In this document: positions 5,280-6,070 of the stretch, in pieces
Layout of the letters: each line of letters begins with the position of its first letter
Numbering within the stretch: position 1 is the stretch's first letter
DNA from: an uncultured Verrucomicrobiota bacterium
GTDB taxonomy: Bacteria > Verrucomicrobiota > Kiritimatiellia > RFP12 > UBA1067
Length of the DNA: 6,070 nt
Assembly: GCA_947305825.1 (NCBI GenBank)
Contig: CAMZET010000095.1
Location: 1 to 6,070, forward strand
Reading direction: 5' to 3'
Made by a program: the position numbers and the translations under genes
The notes under the pieces: generated by a model
What the model saw: only the letters and a program-made list of their open reading frames with translations
What the model was told of the DNA's origin: nothing
Databases searched by the model: none

Positions 5280-6070
5280 TTAGCCGCGCGCCTTGCGGAA
5301 CGCCTCGATAGCGAAATCGATGTCCTCCGGCGAATGGGCGGCGGACATTTGCGTGCGGATGCGCGCCTTGCCCAGCGGAACGACCGGATAGAAGAAGCCC
5401 GTCGCGTAGACGCCGTTCTTGTAGAGTTCCTCGCTCATCTTGACGGCGACGGCGGCGTCTCCGAGCATGACGGGGACAATCGGGTGGTGGCCAGGGACGA
5501 GGTTGAAGCCGAGAGCGGACATTCCCTCGCGGAAGCGGCGGGCGTTGGCGTTGAGCTTCTCGCGGAGTTCCGGGCGCGTGCGGACGAGCTCGATTGCCTT
5601 GATGGAGGCGGCGGCGACCGGCGGCGGAACCGCGTTGGAGAAGAGGTACGGGCGCGCTTTCTGGCGCAGGATGTCCACGATTTCCTGTCGTGCTGCGACG
5701 TAGCCGCCGGAAGCGCCGCCGAGGGCCTTGCCGAACGTGCCGGTTATGATGTCCACGCGGCCCTGGCAGCCGCAGTCTTCGACAGAGCCAGAACCTGTGG
5801 CGCCGAGGACGCCGACGGCGTGGGAGTCGTCGACCATGACGAGGGCGGCGTACTTGTCGGCGAGGTCGCAGATTTCCTTGAGCGGCGCGATGATGCCGTC
5901 CATGGAGAACACGCCGTCGGTGACGATGAGTTTGAATCTTGCGCCCGCTTCGTCAGCGGCCTGGAGCTGCTTTTCGAGGTCGGCCATGTCGCCGTTCGCG
6001 TAGCGGAAGCGCTTTGCCTTGCAGAGGCGCACGCCGTCGATGATGGAGGCGTGGTTGAGCGCATCGGAGA
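5280..6070 (-). CDS. kbl: Glycine C-acetyltransferase (2-amino-3-ketobutyrate CoA ligase), 5' end cut by the window
   Basis: Kbl is a PLP-dependent enzyme of the alpha-oxoamine synthase family. It interconverts 2-amino-3-ketobutyrate plus CoA with glycine plus acetyl-CoA, the second step of threonine breakdown through threonine dehydrogenase. About 262 C-terminal residues are visible of a usual length near 395. The frame runs open to the right edge, beginning [19 protein letters not shown], so the GTG at 6032 is internal and not the start. DDSHAVG (visible residues 80-86) and [13 protein letters not shown] are present; the Lys of FGKALGG (codon 5729-5727) is the expected Schiff-base lysine. 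The end shows [16 protein letters not shown], typical of Kbl. Closely related synthases (AONS/BioF, ALAS) share this fold, but the motifs fit Kbl best. Its usual partner tdh is not in the window. The ribosome binding site and promoter lie outside. Confidence 0.95.
   Translation of the reverse strand, partial: SDALNHASIIDGVRLCKAKRFRYANGDMADLEKQLQAADEAGARFKLIVTDGVFSMDGIIAPLKEICDLADKYAALVMVDDSHAVGVLGATGSGSVEDCGCQGRVDIITGTFGKALGGASGGYVAARQEIVDILRQKARPYLFSNAVPPPVAAASIKAIELVRTRPELREKLNANARRFREGMSALGFNLVPGHHPIVPVMLGDAAVAVKMSEELYKNGVYATGFFYPVVPLGKARIRTQMSAAHSPEDIDFAIEAFRKARG

Noticed and set aside
6030..6032. GTG at 6032 as the kbl start
   Set aside because: The conserved Kbl sequence [12 protein letters not shown] continues upstream in frame to the window edge, so this codon is internal.

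Overview
This is a GC-rich bacterial chromosomal window carrying five protein genes, one tRNA gene and their control sites. The genes are mostly housekeeping. I saw no insertion sequence, CRISPR array or phage gene. The taxon is uncertain. A GC-rich genome, AT-rich extended -10 promoters, an M18 'aminopeptidase 1' and a Cys-containing Gfo/Idh/MocA oxidoreductase would fit an anaerobic PVC-type bacterium (Kiritimatiellota/Lentisphaerota-like). This is a low-confidence guess; a spirochaete or firmicute relative is not excluded.

Left half, plus strand: bases 1-193 are non-coding. They hold a G-tract cluster (33-49) that fits a G-quadruplex and an extended -10 promoter (178-186). The promoter lies so close to the ATG at 194 that the mRNA may be leaderless. 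Next come an M18 metallo-aminopeptidase (194-1591) and, after 34 bases, a Gfo/Idh/MocA-family NAD(P)-dependent oxidoreductase (1626-2780).

Right half, minus strand: kbl (glycine C-acetyltransferase, cut by the right edge) ends at 5280 and is followed by a large GC-rich hairpin (5212-5259). Immediately after it a good promoter (5181-5209) drives tRNA-Arg(CCG) (5165-5089), metK (S-adenosylmethionine synthetase, 5030-3846) and hemW (radical-SAM family, 3840-2803). metK and hemW are only 5 bases apart. No separate metK promoter is visible, so tRNA-metK-hemW looks like one transcription unit that joins SAM synthesis to a SAM-using enzyme. The 58-base tRNA-metK leader can fold into a perfect 8-bp hairpin whose loop is complementary to the metK ribosome binding site.

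The two halves converge at 2780/2803, where an imperfect direct repeat and a small hairpin separate the stop codons. The points most worth a second look are the metK leader (possible pseudoknot-type regulator), the nearly identical 15-base core of both promoters, and the changed signature residues in HemW.
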